Below, in pieces: positions 41,103-51,207 of a DNA stretch of 64,000 nt (positions are counted from its first letter, which is position 1; every line of letters starts with the position of its first letter). The notes below the pieces were generated by a model. That model searched no databases. It was not told the DNA's origin and saw nothing but the letters and a program-made list of their open reading frames with translations. The translations under genes were made by a program, and so were the position numbers. The stretch comes from Mycobacterium sp. SMC-2. GTDB taxonomy: Bacteria > Actinomycetota > Actinomycetes > Mycobacteriales > Mycobacteriaceae. Where the stretch lies: the NCBI RefSeq assembly GCF_025263485.1, contig NZ_CP079863.1, forward strand, positions 4,836,001 through 4,900,000, written 5' to 3'.

Positions 41103-41500
41103 TGGCGACCCGACTGGCGCCGGCCGTCACCGGCGACACGGAGTTCTTCTGGAACGGATTGCGGGACAACAAACTCCTGATCCAGCGCTGCGGCGGCTGC
41201 GGGCAGCTGCGCCACCCGCCGCGCCCGATGTGCCCGCACTGCCGGTCCCTGGACTGGGACACGGTCGAGTCCTCGGGCCGCGGCACCGTCTACAGCTACG
41301 TGATGCCGCACGAGCCGAAGTTTCCGTTCTTCGAGTATCCCTACGTCGTGGTGCTGGTGGAACTCGAGGAGGGCGTGCGGCTGGTGTCGAATCTGACCGG
41401 CATCGAGCCGGCCGACGTGACAACCGGAATGCCGGTCGAGGTGTACTACCAGAGTTTCGATACCGACCTGGTGTTGCATCAGTTCCGGCCGGCCACCTAG
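41102..41500 (+). CDS. DUF35 Zn-ribbon/OB-fold protein
   Basis: A 132-aa protein of the DUF35 family. The N-terminal rubredoxin-like zinc ribbon has CGGC and CPHC (Cys30, Cys33, Cys44, Cys47). The OB-fold follows with GTVYSYVM, VLVELEEGVRLVSNLTG and GMPVEVYY. DUF35 proteins partner thiolase-fold proteins; in the cholesterol pathway this domain is fused to ChsH2 and needed by the aldolase Ltp2. Here it stands alone and overlaps the hydratase gene (TGATG). Its likely partner is the Ltp2-like protein at 43093. Confidence 0.92.
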   Translation: MATRLAPAVTGDTEFFWNGLRDNKLLIQRCGGCGQLRHPPRPMCPHCRSLDWDTVESSGRGTVYSYVMPHEPKFPFFEYPYVVVLVELEEGVRLVSNLTGIEPADVTTGMPVEVYYQSFDTDLVLHQFRPAT

Positions 41501-41510
41501 GCGCGGGCTC

Positions 41511-42632
41511 ATGGACTTCACCTTCACCGAGGAGCAGGAGACCATCTCCAAGCTCGCCCGCGACCTATTCGAGCGCCGCGCCACGCCGGAGCGCCTGACC
41601 GAGTTGGAAGCCGGCGACGTCCGCTTCGACGACGCACTGTGGAAGGAGCTGGCGGCCGCCGACCTGTTGGGCACCGCGCTGCCGGAGTCGGTGGGCGGCA
41701 ACGGCGGTGGCTTCGTGGAGCTCGGGGTGCTGCTGGCCGAGGTGGGCCGGGCGGTCGCGCCGGTGCCGGCCTACGCGACGCTGGCGCTGGGGGCCGACCC
41801 CATCGCCCGGCACGGCAATCCCGAACAGCGGCAACGCTACCTGCCCGGTGTCGCCGCCGGAAGCCGCATCCTGACCGCGGGCCTGGCCGAGCCGGGCCGC
41901 TCCGACGTCACGGCGCCGGCCACCACCGCGCGCCGCGACGGCGGTAATTGGCGGCTCGACGGCGCCAAGGAGCTGGTGCCGGCCGCCCAATCCGCCGACA
42001 CCGTCCTGATTCCCGCCGCGACGCAGGACGGTCAGGTCGGCCTGTTCCTGTTGGCGACCGACGCCCGCGGCGTCGAGATCCGGCCGGCGCCGACCACCAA
42101 CCGCGAACCGCACGCCGACGTCTACCTCGATGGCGCAACGGTATCCGACGCCGACCGGCTCGTCGGGGCTGACCTGATCGAGTCGCTGCGCACCCGCGCG
42201 CTGGTCGCGCTGTGCGCGGTTCAGCTCGGCGTGGCGGAGCGGGCGCTGCGGATCGCCGCCGAATACACCACGGGCCGCGAGCAATTCGGCCGGCCCATCG
42301 GCAGCTTCCAGGCCGTCCAGCAGCGCATGGCCGACGCGTTCATCGATGTCGAGGCGATCCGGTGGACCACGTGGCACGCGGCGTGGCTGATCGCGCACGG
42401 GCGGCCCCTAAAAGAGGCCCACCGCGCCGCCCGCATCGCGAAATTCTGGGCCGCCGAGGCCGGCGCGCGCGTCGCCGCCACCGCCCAGCACGTCCACGGC
42501 GGCATCGGGATCGACACCACCTATCCCCTGCACCGCTACTTCTTGTGGGCCAAGCACAACGAGCTCACGCTCGGCCCGGCCACGGCGCAGCTGGCCCACC
42601 TCGGCGCAACGTATTCGGAAGGACGCCCATGA
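41511..42632 (+). CDS. Acyl-CoA dehydrogenase 2 (second subunit)
   Basis: A 373-aa acyl-CoA dehydrogenase-like flavoprotein: DFTFTEEQETISKLARDLFERR, AGLAEPGRSDVTAPATTARRDGG, a helical C-terminal domain with YTTGREQFGRPIGSFQAVQQRMADAFID, and HVHGGIGIDTTYPLHRYFLW. The middle domain is less canonical than in the first dehydrogenase, consistent with the divergent partner subunit of an alpha2beta2 enzyme. ATG at 41511 is 10 bp after the DUF35 stop, and its own stop overlaps the MaoC start (ATGA). Confidence 0.88.
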   Translation: MDFTFTEEQETISKLARDLFERRATPERLTELEAGDVRFDDALWKELAAADLLGTALPESVGGNGGGFVELGVLLAEVGRAVAPVPAYATLALGADPIARHGNPEQRQRYLPGVAAGSRILTAGLAEPGRSDVTAPATTARRDGGNWRLDGAKELVPAAQSADTVLIPAATQDGQVGLFLLATDARGVEIRPAPTTNREPHADVYLDGATVSDADRLVGADLIESLRTRALVALCAVQLGVAERALRIAAEYTTGREQFGRPIGSFQAVQQRMADAFIDVEAIRWTTWHAAWLIAHGRPLKEAHRAARIAKFWAAEAGARVAATAQHVHGGIGIDTTYPLHRYFLWAKHNELTLGPATAQLAHLGATYSEGRP

Positions 42633-43096
42633 CGACCACCGCGAGCCGCACCACCACCCTGCGCTGGGCCGACATCTCCGTCGGCGACGAGGTCACCCCG
42701 CTCGAGATCCCCATCACCACAACGATGATCGTCGCCGGTGCGATCGCCACCCGCGACTTCATGCCCGTGCACCACGACCGCGACTACGCCAACAAGCAGG
42801 GCTCGCCCAACCTGTTCATGAACATCCTCACCACCAACGGCTACTGCGTGCGGTTCCTCACCGACTGGGCCGGACCGGAGGCGATGGTGAAGAAGCTGTC
42901 GATACGCCTTGGCGTGCCGTGCTTTCCGGACGACCCGCTGCGGTTCACCGGCAGCGTCACCGGGAAGACCGAAGGCACCGGGGGCGAGAACTTCGTCGAG
43001 GTGACGTTCAAGGGCTCCAACAGCCTGGGCGATCACGTCTCGGGCACCGCGGTCCTCAGCCTGCTCGACGGGGCGTTCGAAAGGGACCAGGCGTGA
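42629..43096 (+). CDS. MaoC-like enoyl-CoA hydratase (ChsH1-like)
   Basis: A 155-aa single hot-dog-domain hydratase. The catalytic Asp43 and His48 are visible in TRDFMPVHHD (hydratase-2 type), followed by PNLFMNILTTNGYCVRFLTDW and FPDDPLRFTGSVTGK. It probably hydrates the enoyl-CoA made by the paired dehydrogenases, together with the other hot-dog protein at 40557, as ChsH1 does with ChsH2. ATG at 42629 overlaps the previous stop, and its stop overlaps the next GTG start. Confidence 0.9.
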   Translation: MTTTASRTTTLRWADISVGDEVTPLEIPITTTMIVAGAIATRDFMPVHHDRDYANKQGSPNLFMNILTTNGYCVRFLTDWAGPEAMVKKLSIRLGVPCFPDDPLRFTGSVTGKTEGTGGENFVEVTFKGSNSLGDHVSGTAVLSLLDGAFERDQA

Positions 43097-44262
43097 GCAG
43101 CGCACTGCCCGGGGCCGCGGCCATCGTCGGGATCGGCCAGACCGAGTTCTCCAAGGAATCCGGCCGCAGCGAACTGCAATTGGCGTGCGAGGCGGTCAGC
43201 GCCGCGCTCGACGACGCCGGACTGGCACCCAGCGACGTCGACGGCATGGTCACCTTCACGATGGACTCCAGCGACGAGATCGAGATCGCGCGCAACGTCG
43301 GCATCGGCGACCTGAGCTTCTTCTCCCGCGTGCACCACGGGGGCGGCGCCGCCGCCGGCACCGTCGTGCACGCCGCGATGGCCGTCGCGACGGGCGTCGC
43401 CGACGTGGTGGTGTGCTGGCGCGCCTTCAACGAGCGGTCCGGCATGCGGTTCGGCGGCAGCGGGCGCACCGACCTGGGGACGCCGCTGTTCATGGCGCAC
43501 TACGCGCCGTTCGGATTGCTCACGCCCGCGGCCTGGGTCGCAATGCACGCCCAGCGCTACATGTCGACGTACGGGGTCACCAACGAGGACTTCGGCCGCA
43601 TCGCCGTCGTGGACCGCGCGCACGCGGCCCGCAATCCGGATGCCTGGTTCTATCAGCGTCCGATCACGCTGGAAGACCACCAGAAGTCGCGCTGGATCGT
43701 CGAACCGGTACTGCGCCTGCTGGACTGCTGCCAGGAGAGCGACGGCGGGGTCGCGCTGGTGGTCACCAGCGCGGAACGCGCGCGCGACCTGCGTCAGCCA
43801 CCGGCCATCATCACCGCGGCAGCGCAGGGCGCGGCCGCCAACGGCGAGATGATGACCAGCTACTACCGCGACGACATCACCGGCCTGCCCGAGATGGGCG
43901 TGGTGGCCCAGAGGCTGTGGCGCGACTCGGGGCTCAAACCGCAGGACATCCAAACCGCCTTCATCTACGACCATTTCACGCCGTTCGTGTTCACCCAGCT
44001 CGAGGAACTCGGGTTCTGCGGGCGCGGCGAGGCGAAGGACTTCGCCACCGTCGAGCGGCTCTCGCTGGGCGGGGAGTTCCCGATCAACACCAACGGCGGA
44101 CTGCTCGGCGAGGCCTACATCCACGGCATGAACGGCATCACCGAGGGGGTGCGCCAAGTCCGCGGCACGTCGTACAACCAGGTCGACAACGTCGAACACG
44201 TGCTGGTCACGTCGGGCACCGGGGTGCCCACCAGCGGGCTCATTCTGGCGCCCGCCGACTGA
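43093..44262 (+). CDS. Ltp2/SCP-x-like thiolase-fold protein (probable retro-aldolase)
   Basis: A 389-aa lipid-transfer-protein-type thiolase homologue: AAIVGIGQTEFSKESGRSEL, then VVVCWRAFNERSGMRFGGSGR and INTNGGLLGEAYIHGMNGI, with the C-terminal TSGTGVPTSGLIL. Family members such as Ltp2 act as aldolases with a DUF35 partner, releasing a short acyl-CoA from a branched 3-hydroxyacyl-CoA. The canonical N-terminal thiolase Cys is not evident. GTG at 43093 overlaps the hydratase stop (GTGA). Confidence 0.9.
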   Translation: MSSALPGAAAIVGIGQTEFSKESGRSELQLACEAVSAALDDAGLAPSDVDGMVTFTMDSSDEIEIARNVGIGDLSFFSRVHHGGGAAAGTVVHAAMAVATGVADVVVCWRAFNERSGMRFGGSGRTDLGTPLFMAHYAPFGLLTPAAWVAMHAQRYMSTYGVTNEDFGRIAVVDRAHAARNPDAWFYQRPITLEDHQKSRWIVEPVLRLLDCCQESDGGVALVVTSAERARDLRQPPAIITAAAQGAAANGEMMTSYYRDDITGLPEMGVVAQRLWRDSGLKPQDIQTAFIYDHFTPFVFTQLEELGFCGRGEAKDFATVERLSLGGEFPINTNGGLLGEAYIHGMNGITEGVRQVRGTSYNQVDNVEHVLVTSGTGVPTSGLILAPAD

Positions 44263-44273
44263 GGGGGATCGTC

Positions 44274-45344
44274 ATGCCCAAGCTCGCGCTGCTGACCGCC
44301 CACGGCGGGCCCATCGAGCTTGCCGAATATCCGTTGTCCACCCCGGCGCCCGGAACGGCGGCGCTCAAGCTGCGGATGGCCGGCATCTGCGGGTCCGACC
44401 TGCACATCTTCCGAGGCGAACTACCGTTGCCATGCCCGTTTGCCATGGGCCACGAAATGGTCGGGGAGATAGCCGAACTCGGCGAGGGCCTGAGCACCGA
44501 CGCGACCGGCAAGCCGCTGGCCGTCGGCGATCGCGTGGTGACGCCGTACTTTTGGTTCTGCGGTCAATGCCACGCCTGCGCGCGGGGCCGGTCCTATGCC
44601 TGTCAGAACCTGATGGCCGGCGAATACCGCAGCCACGATCAAGAGCCGCACTTCGTCGCCGCTCACGGCGAGTACTACTACACCAGCCGGCGCCAGCCGC
44701 TGTACAAGGTGCCCGAGGATCTACCGGACGAAGCCGTCACCCCGCTGAACTGCGCGCTGGCCCAGGTGCTGTTCGCGCTGCGCGACGTGCGGCTGGGCGA
44801 CACGGTCGTCATCCAGGGTGCGGGCGGGCTGGGTATCAACGCCGCGGCCGTGGCCCGCACCGCGGGCGCCGCGGAGGTCATCGTCATCGACAGGATCGCC
44901 GAACGGCTCAACGTCGCAGCCGATTTCGGCGCCACCGCGTGCATCGACGCGAGTGCGATCTCGACCGCGGAGATCACCGAGCAGGTGCACAGGCGCACCG
45001 ACGGCATCGGCGCCGACTGGGTGCTCGAGGTCGTCGGCGTGCCGGGCGTCATTCCCGAGGGGATCGGGTTCCTCAACAACGCCGGCACTCTGCTCGAGGT
45101 CGGCAACGTCGGGGTGGGGCGGACGTTCGAGCTGGATCCGAGCGTGCTGGTCTACGGCAACAAGTCCGTGCGCGGGGTCATGTTCTACGATCCCGTCACG
45201 CTGGCCACCGGCCTGACCTTCCTGCAGCACACCAGTTTTCCGTTCGACCGCCTGATGCCCGAACCGTTCCACCTGGCCGACGTCAACGCCGCCTTCGCGT
45301 CGGCCGACGCCGGGCTGGTGCCCAGGGGTGCCTTGGTGCCGTGA
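44274..45344 (+). CDS. Zinc-dependent medium-chain alcohol dehydrogenase
   Basis: A 356-aa MDR-family oxidoreductase. The catalytic zinc site is in GICGSDLHIF and AMGHEMVGEI. The structural zinc Cys cluster is WFCGQCHACARGRSYACQN. The nucleotide loop is VVIQGAGGLGINAAAVARTAG, with VIVIDR suggesting NAD preference. It could oxidise the alcohol made by the P450, passing an aldehyde to the divergent ALDH. ATG at 44274 follows GAGGGGG, 11 bp after the thiolase stop. Confidence 0.92.
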   Translation: MPKLALLTAHGGPIELAEYPLSTPAPGTAALKLRMAGICGSDLHIFRGELPLPCPFAMGHEMVGEIAELGEGLSTDATGKPLAVGDRVVTPYFWFCGQCHACARGRSYACQNLMAGEYRSHDQEPHFVAAHGEYYYTSRRQPLYKVPEDLPDEAVTPLNCALAQVLFALRDVRLGDTVVIQGAGGLGINAAAVARTAGAAEVIVIDRIAERLNVAADFGATACIDASAISTAEITEQVHRRTDGIGADWVLEVVGVPGVIPEGIGFLNNAGTLLEVGNVGVGRTFELDPSVLVYGNKSVRGVMFYDPVTLATGLTFLQHTSFPFDRLMPEPFHLADVNAAFASADAGLVPRGALVP

Positions 45345-45949
45345 TGACTCAAGCGGCCCAGGCCACCGATACCCGCGAGCTCATCGTCGAGTCCGCGTAC
45401 GCCTGCTTCCGCAGGCAGGGGCTGCAGAAGGCGACGATCGTCGACATCGCCCGGACGGCCGGGGTGTCCCGCAGCACCATCTACGAGTACTTCAGCGACA
45501 AGGCCGCCATCATCGAGGCGTGCGCCGAACACGCTTCCGAGCGGTTCTACCGCGAGATGTCCAAGGCCATGGACCGGGGCGGCTCGCTGGAGGAAAAGCT
45601 GAGCCAGGCCGCCGTTTTCGTGACGCAGGCGCGACGGTCCATCGCGTCGGAGAAGTACTTCGACGAGGACGCGATCAGCCTGCTGCTGACCAAGGACGCC
45701 GCCGTGCTGCTGCGCGAATGCGTCGACTTCTTCGCGCCCTACCTGTCGGCCGCCCGGCTGACCGGCGAGGTGCGCAAGGGCCTCGACGTCGAGGCCGCCG
45801 CGGAATGGTTTGCGCGGATCCTGTTCTCGCTCTTCAGCACGCCGTCCTCGATCCGGGACATGGGCGATCCCGAGGTGGCGGCCGAGTTCGTGCGCGCGCA
45901 CGTGGTGCGCGGTTTCGCGGGCGATCGCCCGCGGCCCCGCCGCGGATAG
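45344..45949 (+). CDS. TetR-family regulator closing the catabolic operon
   Basis: A 201-aa TetR-type repressor. The helix-turn-helix is IVDIARTAGVSRSTIYEYFSDKAAIIEAC, followed by a helical ligand-binding domain. It is the last gene of the operon, overlapping the alcohol dehydrogenase stop by one base (TGATG). It most likely controls its own operon and the divergent ALDH/CoA-transferase pair through the inverted repeats at 38001-38042 or 38122-38142, perhaps sensing an acyl-CoA intermediate. The ligand is unknown. Confidence 0.9.
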   Translation: MTQAAQATDTRELIVESAYACFRRQGLQKATIVDIARTAGVSRSTIYEYFSDKAAIIEACAEHASERFYREMSKAMDRGGSLEEKLSQAAVFVTQARRSIASEKYFDEDAISLLLTKDAAVLLRECVDFFAPYLSAARLTGEVRKGLDVEAAAEWFARILFSLFSTPSSIRDMGDPEVAAEFVRAHVVRGFAGDRPRPRRG

Positions 45950-45960
45950 CGCTCACTTCG

Positions 45961-46053
45961 CGTGTGCATCGTGGGCGTCGCGTGTGCGCCCAGGCTAGAT
46001 TTCGGCGGATTTCCCGCCGTGAGCGCACACGCAAGTACCTGAGCGCACACTCA
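45961..46053. repeat. GTGTGC/GCACAC palindromic repeat, copy 2
   Basis: The left half has CGTGTGC (45961-45967) and GCGTGTGCGC (45980-45989). The right half has GCGCACACGC (46023-46032) and GCGCACACTCA. An inner CGGCGG...CCGCCG stem lies between. It sits between the convergent TetR and metallo-hydrolase genes. Its right end forms TGAGTGTGCGC on the minus strand and supplies the TGA of the metallo-hydrolase. Confidence 0.75.
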
Positions 46054-46797
46054 GCCCCGCTGTTGCGGCCAAACGGTATCGGTAGCGTGAACCGGCCGCC
46101 CGTGGCCGGGCAACAAGTGCGCAACCGGTAGCCCTTCCAGGCGCTTTCGGGTGTCGGCGGCGCTGGCCGCATCGACGATTTCCGGTGTGTGCCAAACCTT
46201 GCCGCGGGCCGTCAGCACGGCGTCGCCCGACAAGAGCGTCCGGGTGGTCGCATTCCACAGCGCGATGCTGTCATCGGTGTGTCCGCCCGCCTTGATCACG
46301 GTCCAATCCGGCGCGCCGGGCAGCGACTCCCCGGCGGCCAGTCCACCCTGCGGGGGTGGCCCCGCCCAGCGCATGCCGGCCGGCGTGCCGTAGCCCGCCA
46401 CGCGGGCGCCGCCGAGGAGGCCGGCCAGACCCGCCCCGTCGAACGGCTGGTCGATGAGGGTGGGCCAAATACGTGCGGCGCGGGCCGGGGTCGGCGTGCG
46501 TGGTTTTGCTCCGTCGAAATAGGTAAGGGTCAGGGCGGGCAACCAGATTGGCGCGTGATAGCGGGCGGTCAGCTCCACCGCGCCGGCGACGTGATCGCTG
46601 TGTCCGTGCGTCGCCACCACGGCATGCACGGTGCCGCCGAGCCGATTCACGATCGGCTGCAGATCGGTGGCGACCCGCGGCAACCCAGCGTCGACGACCA
46701 CCACGCCATCACGACCCTGCAGGACGTAACAGTTGAATACCCAGCGCGAGACCCGCGTAACGCCGAGATCGGGCATCTCGTCGATGACCAGGCTCAT
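46051..46797 (-). CDS. Metallo-beta-lactamase-fold hydrolase
   Basis: A 248-aa MBL-fold enzyme. The metal-binding motif THGHSDH supplies His64, His66, Asp68 and His69. Further ligands are in AGGHTDDSIAL, LLSGDAVL and LLPGHGRPVH. Glyoxalase II-like and other thioester or lactone hydrolases share this pattern, so the substrate is open. ATG at 46797 is 7 nt from TAACGT on the minus strand (46810-46805), suggesting a leaderless mRNA. The gene is bracketed by two copies of the same palindromic repeat, one of which provides its stop codon. Confidence 0.88.
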   Translation of the reverse strand: MSLVIDEMPDLGVTRVSRWVFNCYVLQGRDGVVVVDAGLPRVATDLQPIVNRLGGTVHAVVATHGHSDHVAGAVELTARYHAPIWLPALTLTYFDGAKPRTPTPARAARIWPTLIDQPFDGAGLAGLLGGARVAGYGTPAGMRWAGPPPQGGLAAGESLPGAPDWTVIKAGGHTDDSIALWNATTRTLLSGDAVLTARGKVWHTPEIVDAASAADTRKRLEGLPVAHLLPGHGRPVHATDTVWPQQRG

Positions 46798-46829
46798 GGC
46801 CGAGACGTTACGCCGGCAGGAGGTGATTC

Positions 46830-46925
46830 GAGTGTGCATCGTGGGCTTTGCGTGTGCGTCCAGGGCGGGATTCCGGTGAAATTTCCCGCCGTGGGCGCAC
46901 ACGCAAAGCCGTGGGCGCACACTCA
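46830..46925. repeat. GAGTGTGC/GCACACTC palindromic repeat, copy 3
   Basis: The best-preserved copy has three nested stems: outer GAGTGTGC/GCACACTC (46830-46837 and 46917-46924), a 15-bp stem starting GGCTTTGCGTGTGCG, and inner GGCGGGA/TCCCGCC. The right edge reads TGAGTGTGCGC on the minus strand, and that TGA is the pruB stop codon. It lies between pruB and the metallo-hydrolase, both on the minus strand. Confidence 0.8.
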
Positions 46926-47884
46926 GTGATCGCGCTGCGCCAGCGCCCGCAGGAAGAACGTCAGGTTGGCGGGCCGCTCGGCCAGCCGGCGCATGAAGTA
47001 GCCGTACCACTGGGTGCCGAACGGCACGTAGACGCGGACCTGGTTGCCGGATTCGGCCAGCCGGCGCTGCTCGCCGTCGCGGATGCCGTACAGCATCTGG
47101 TACTCGAAATCGGTTGCGGACCGGCCCGCTTCGCGCGCCAGCGCGGGCACCGCCTCGATGATCGCCGGGTCGTGGGAGGCCACCATCGGGTACCCCGAGC
47201 CGGCCATCAGCACCCGCAGGCAGCGCAGGTACGAGCCGGTCACCGCCGCGGGATCACGGTAGGCCACCGCGCCCGGTTCGTCGTAGGCGCCCTTGCACAA
47301 CCGGATCCGCGCCCCGGCCGCGGCGAATCCCTCGCAATCGCCCAGCGTGCGCCGCAGGTAGGCCTGCAACACCACACCCAGCCATTCGAAGTCGAGCCGC
47401 AGATCACGCACGATCGCCAGGGTGGAATCCGTCGTCGTGTGGTCTTCGGCGTCCACCGTCACCCACACGCCGGCCCGCTGCGCCGCTTCGCAAATCGTGA
47501 AGGCGTTCTCCCGGGCGATCTTCTCGCCGTCGCGATCCAGCGACTGCCCCAGGGCCGACAGCTTCAGCGAAATCTCGAGCGGCCGGACGGCGGCGTGATC
47601 TCCGAACCGGGCCAGGCGGTCGATCAGATCCAGGTAAACGCGCACCGCCGCGCCGGCGTCCTCGGCATCGGTGACGTCTTCACCCAGATAGTCGATGCTG
47701 ACGTAGCGGCCCGAAGAGCGAAGCGCGGCAACGCTGTCCAGCGCGCTGCCGATCGTCTCGCCGGGCACGAAGCGGTGCACCACGCGACGGGTGACCGGCA
47801 GCCCTTCAGCGGCCCGGCGCAACCCCGGTCGCCGGCCGGCCGCCAGGATCGCGGGCCGCAGCGTGCCGGCGAACACGCCGCCCA

Positions 47885-47885
<1 letters not shown>
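46923..47885 (-). CDS. pruB: PruB, proline dehydrogenase
   Basis: A 320-aa monofunctional FAD-dependent proline dehydrogenase (TIM barrel). Landmarks are VSIDYLGEDVTDAEDAG, EISLKLSALGQSLDRDGEKIARENA, VTVDAEDHTTTDSTL, RIRLCKGAYDEPGAVAY, VASHDPAIIE and the substrate-binding C-terminus RVYVPFGTQWYGYFMRRLAERP. It oxidises L-proline to pyrroline-5-carboxylate, which PruA then oxidises. Its ATG overlaps the pruA stop by one base (TGATG), so the two are coupled and in catalytic order on one mRNA. Its stop lies within a palindromic repeat. Confidence 0.94.
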
Positions 47886-49516
<1,631 letters not shown>

Positions 49517-49556
49517 GTCGTTAGGATCCTCGCCGCGACGACGCGCTGAGTTAGCT

Positions 49557-49598
49557 GATCGGACAAGATAGTGTCTATTTAGTAGTACGATCGGACAA
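49557..49598. promoter_or_regulatory. GATCGGACAA direct repeats between pruA and pruC
   Basis: GATCGGACAA occurs at 49557-49566 and 49589-49598, 32 bp apart (about three helical turns). The second copy runs into the pruC ATG. TACGAT (49586-49591) ends 6 nt before that ATG and could be its -10, so a protein bound at the downstream copy would block pruC. PruC itself is the likely ligand. Confidence 0.55.
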
Positions 49599-51181
49599 TG
49601 GCTGGAGTGGGGCTGGGTCAGCTGTTGCTGGCGCTGGACGCGACGCTGGTCGGCCTGGTGGAGGCGCCGCGGGGCCTGGACCTTCCGGTGAGCTCGGCGG
49701 CGCTGATCGATAGCGACGATGTCCGGCTGGGCTTGGCGGCGGCCGCCGGTTCGGCCGACGTGTTCTTCCTGCTGGGAGTCGCCGACGACGAGGCGCTGCG
49801 CTGGATCGACAAACAGGTCGGCGAGCGCGTCCCGGTGGCGATCTTCGCCAAGGAGCCGTCGGCGGCGCTGGTCGGCGCGGCGGTCGGGGCCGGGTCCGCG
49901 GTGGTGGCCGTGGAGCCGCGGGCGCGCTGGGAACGGCTCTACCAGTTGGTCAATCACGTCCTGGAGCACCACGGCGATCGCGCCGACGCGACCGAAGACT
50001 CGGGCACCGACCTGTTCGGCCTGGCGCAGTCGCTGGCCGACCGCATCCACGGCATGGTCAGCATCGAAAACGCCCAATCGCGTGTGCTGGCCTATTCGGC
50101 CTCCAACGACGAAGCCGACGAGCTGCGCCGCCTTTCCATCCTGGGCCGGGCGGGACCGCCCGAGCATCTCGAATGGATCGGCCAGTGGGGCATTTTCGAC
50201 GCGCTGCGGGCGAGCGATCAGGTGGTGCGCGTGGCCGAGCGTCCGGAGCTGGGCCTGCGTCCGCGGCTGGCCGTCGGGATTTACCAGCCCGCGGTGGACG
50301 CGCGGCGACCGCCGGAGTTCGCCGGCACCATCTGGGTGCAGCAGGGCGCAGTACCGCTGGCCGACGACGCCGAGGAGATGCTGCGCGGCGCGGCGGTGCT
50401 GGCCGCGCGGATCATGGCGCGGTTGGCGGCCCGGCCATCTACGCACCTGCGGCGGGTGCAGCAGCTGTTGGGCCTCGTCGACGGCGAACCCGACGTGGCC
50501 GCCGTCGCCCGCGAACTCGGCCTCGCCGCGGACGGCGCCGCGGCGCTAATCGGTTGGGACCTGGCGGACGGCGCGTCCCCTCAGACACGATTGGCCGACG
50601 TGATGGCGCTGAGCGCCAGCGCTTTCCGGCCTGACGCCCAGGTGGCCTCTCGTGGATCGCGGATCTATGTGCTGCTGCCGGCGACGCAGACCCGCTCGGC
50701 CACCTCGTGGGTCCGCGGCACCGTCGCCGCAATGCGCACCGAACTCGGGGTGCAGCTGCGGGCCGCCATCGCCGCCCCCGTCGCCGGACTGGCCGGGGTA
50801 GCCGCGGCGCGCGCCGAGCTGGACCGCGTGCTGGACAGCGCTGCGCGCCATCCTATTTCGATTCCGCAGGTGACGTCGCTGGCCGAGGCTCGCACCACCG
50901 TCTTGCTCGACGAGATCCTCACCCTGGTCGGCCGCGAGAAGCGATTGGTCGATCCGCGGATCGTTGACCTGCGCGCCCGGGAGCCGGTGCTGGCGGAGAC
51001 CATGCGGGTGTATCTGGACAGCTTCGGCGACATTGCCGCCGCCGCGCAGTCGTTGCATGTCCATCCCAACACGGTTCGCTACCGCGTGCGGCGCATCGAA
51101 AAGTTGTTGTCGACGTCGCTGGCCGATCCCGAGGTGAGGCTGCTGTTTTCGCTCGGCCTGCGGGTTCTGGGCAGCGGCTGA
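49598..51181 (+). CDS. pruC: PruC, PucR-family regulator of proline degradation
   Basis: A 527-aa PucR/CdaR-type transcription factor matching Rv1186c. The N-terminal ~300 residues are a sensor region, followed by a GGDEF-like fold domain. The C-terminal HTH is DSFGDIAAAAQSLHVHPNTVRYRVRRIEKLL. In M. tuberculosis the homologue activates pruB-pruA in response to proline. ATG at 49598 has no Shine-Dalgarno but has TACGAT 6 nt upstream, so translation is probably leaderless. It is divergent from pruA with an 81-bp control region. Confidence 0.9.
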   Translation: MAGVGLGQLLLALDATLVGLVEAPRGLDLPVSSAALIDSDDVRLGLAAAAGSADVFFLLGVADDEALRWIDKQVGERVPVAIFAKEPSAALVGAAVGAGSAVVAVEPRARWERLYQLVNHVLEHHGDRADATEDSGTDLFGLAQSLADRIHGMVSIENAQSRVLAYSASNDEADELRRLSILGRAGPPEHLEWIGQWGIFDALRASDQVVRVAERPELGLRPRLAVGIYQPAVDARRPPEFAGTIWVQQGAVPLADDAEEMLRGAAVLAARIMARLAARPSTHLRRVQQLLGLVDGEPDVAAVARELGLAADGAAALIGWDLADGASPQTRLADVMALSASAFRPDAQVASRGSRIYVLLPATQTRSATSWVRGTVAAMRTELGVQLRAAIAAPVAGLAGVAAARAELDRVLDSAARHPISIPQVTSLAEARTTVLLDEILTLVGREKRLVDPRIVDLRAREPVLAETMRVYLDSFGDIAAAAQSLHVHPNTVRYRVRRIEKLLSTSLADPEVRLLFSLGLRVLGSG

Positions 51182-51207
51182 CGTTTTGCTGGTGTTTGGA
51201 CACAACG

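Noticed and set aside
45959..46925. Possible insertion sequence made of the metallo-hydrolase gene between two similar palindromes
   Set aside because: The flanking copies are in similar orientation, no transposase is present, and the same palindrome occurs alone at 23663-23738.
49517..50446. N-terminal extension of PruA to 853 aa
   Set aside because: It is antisense to pruC; the ATG at 49516 gives the exact 543-aa family length.
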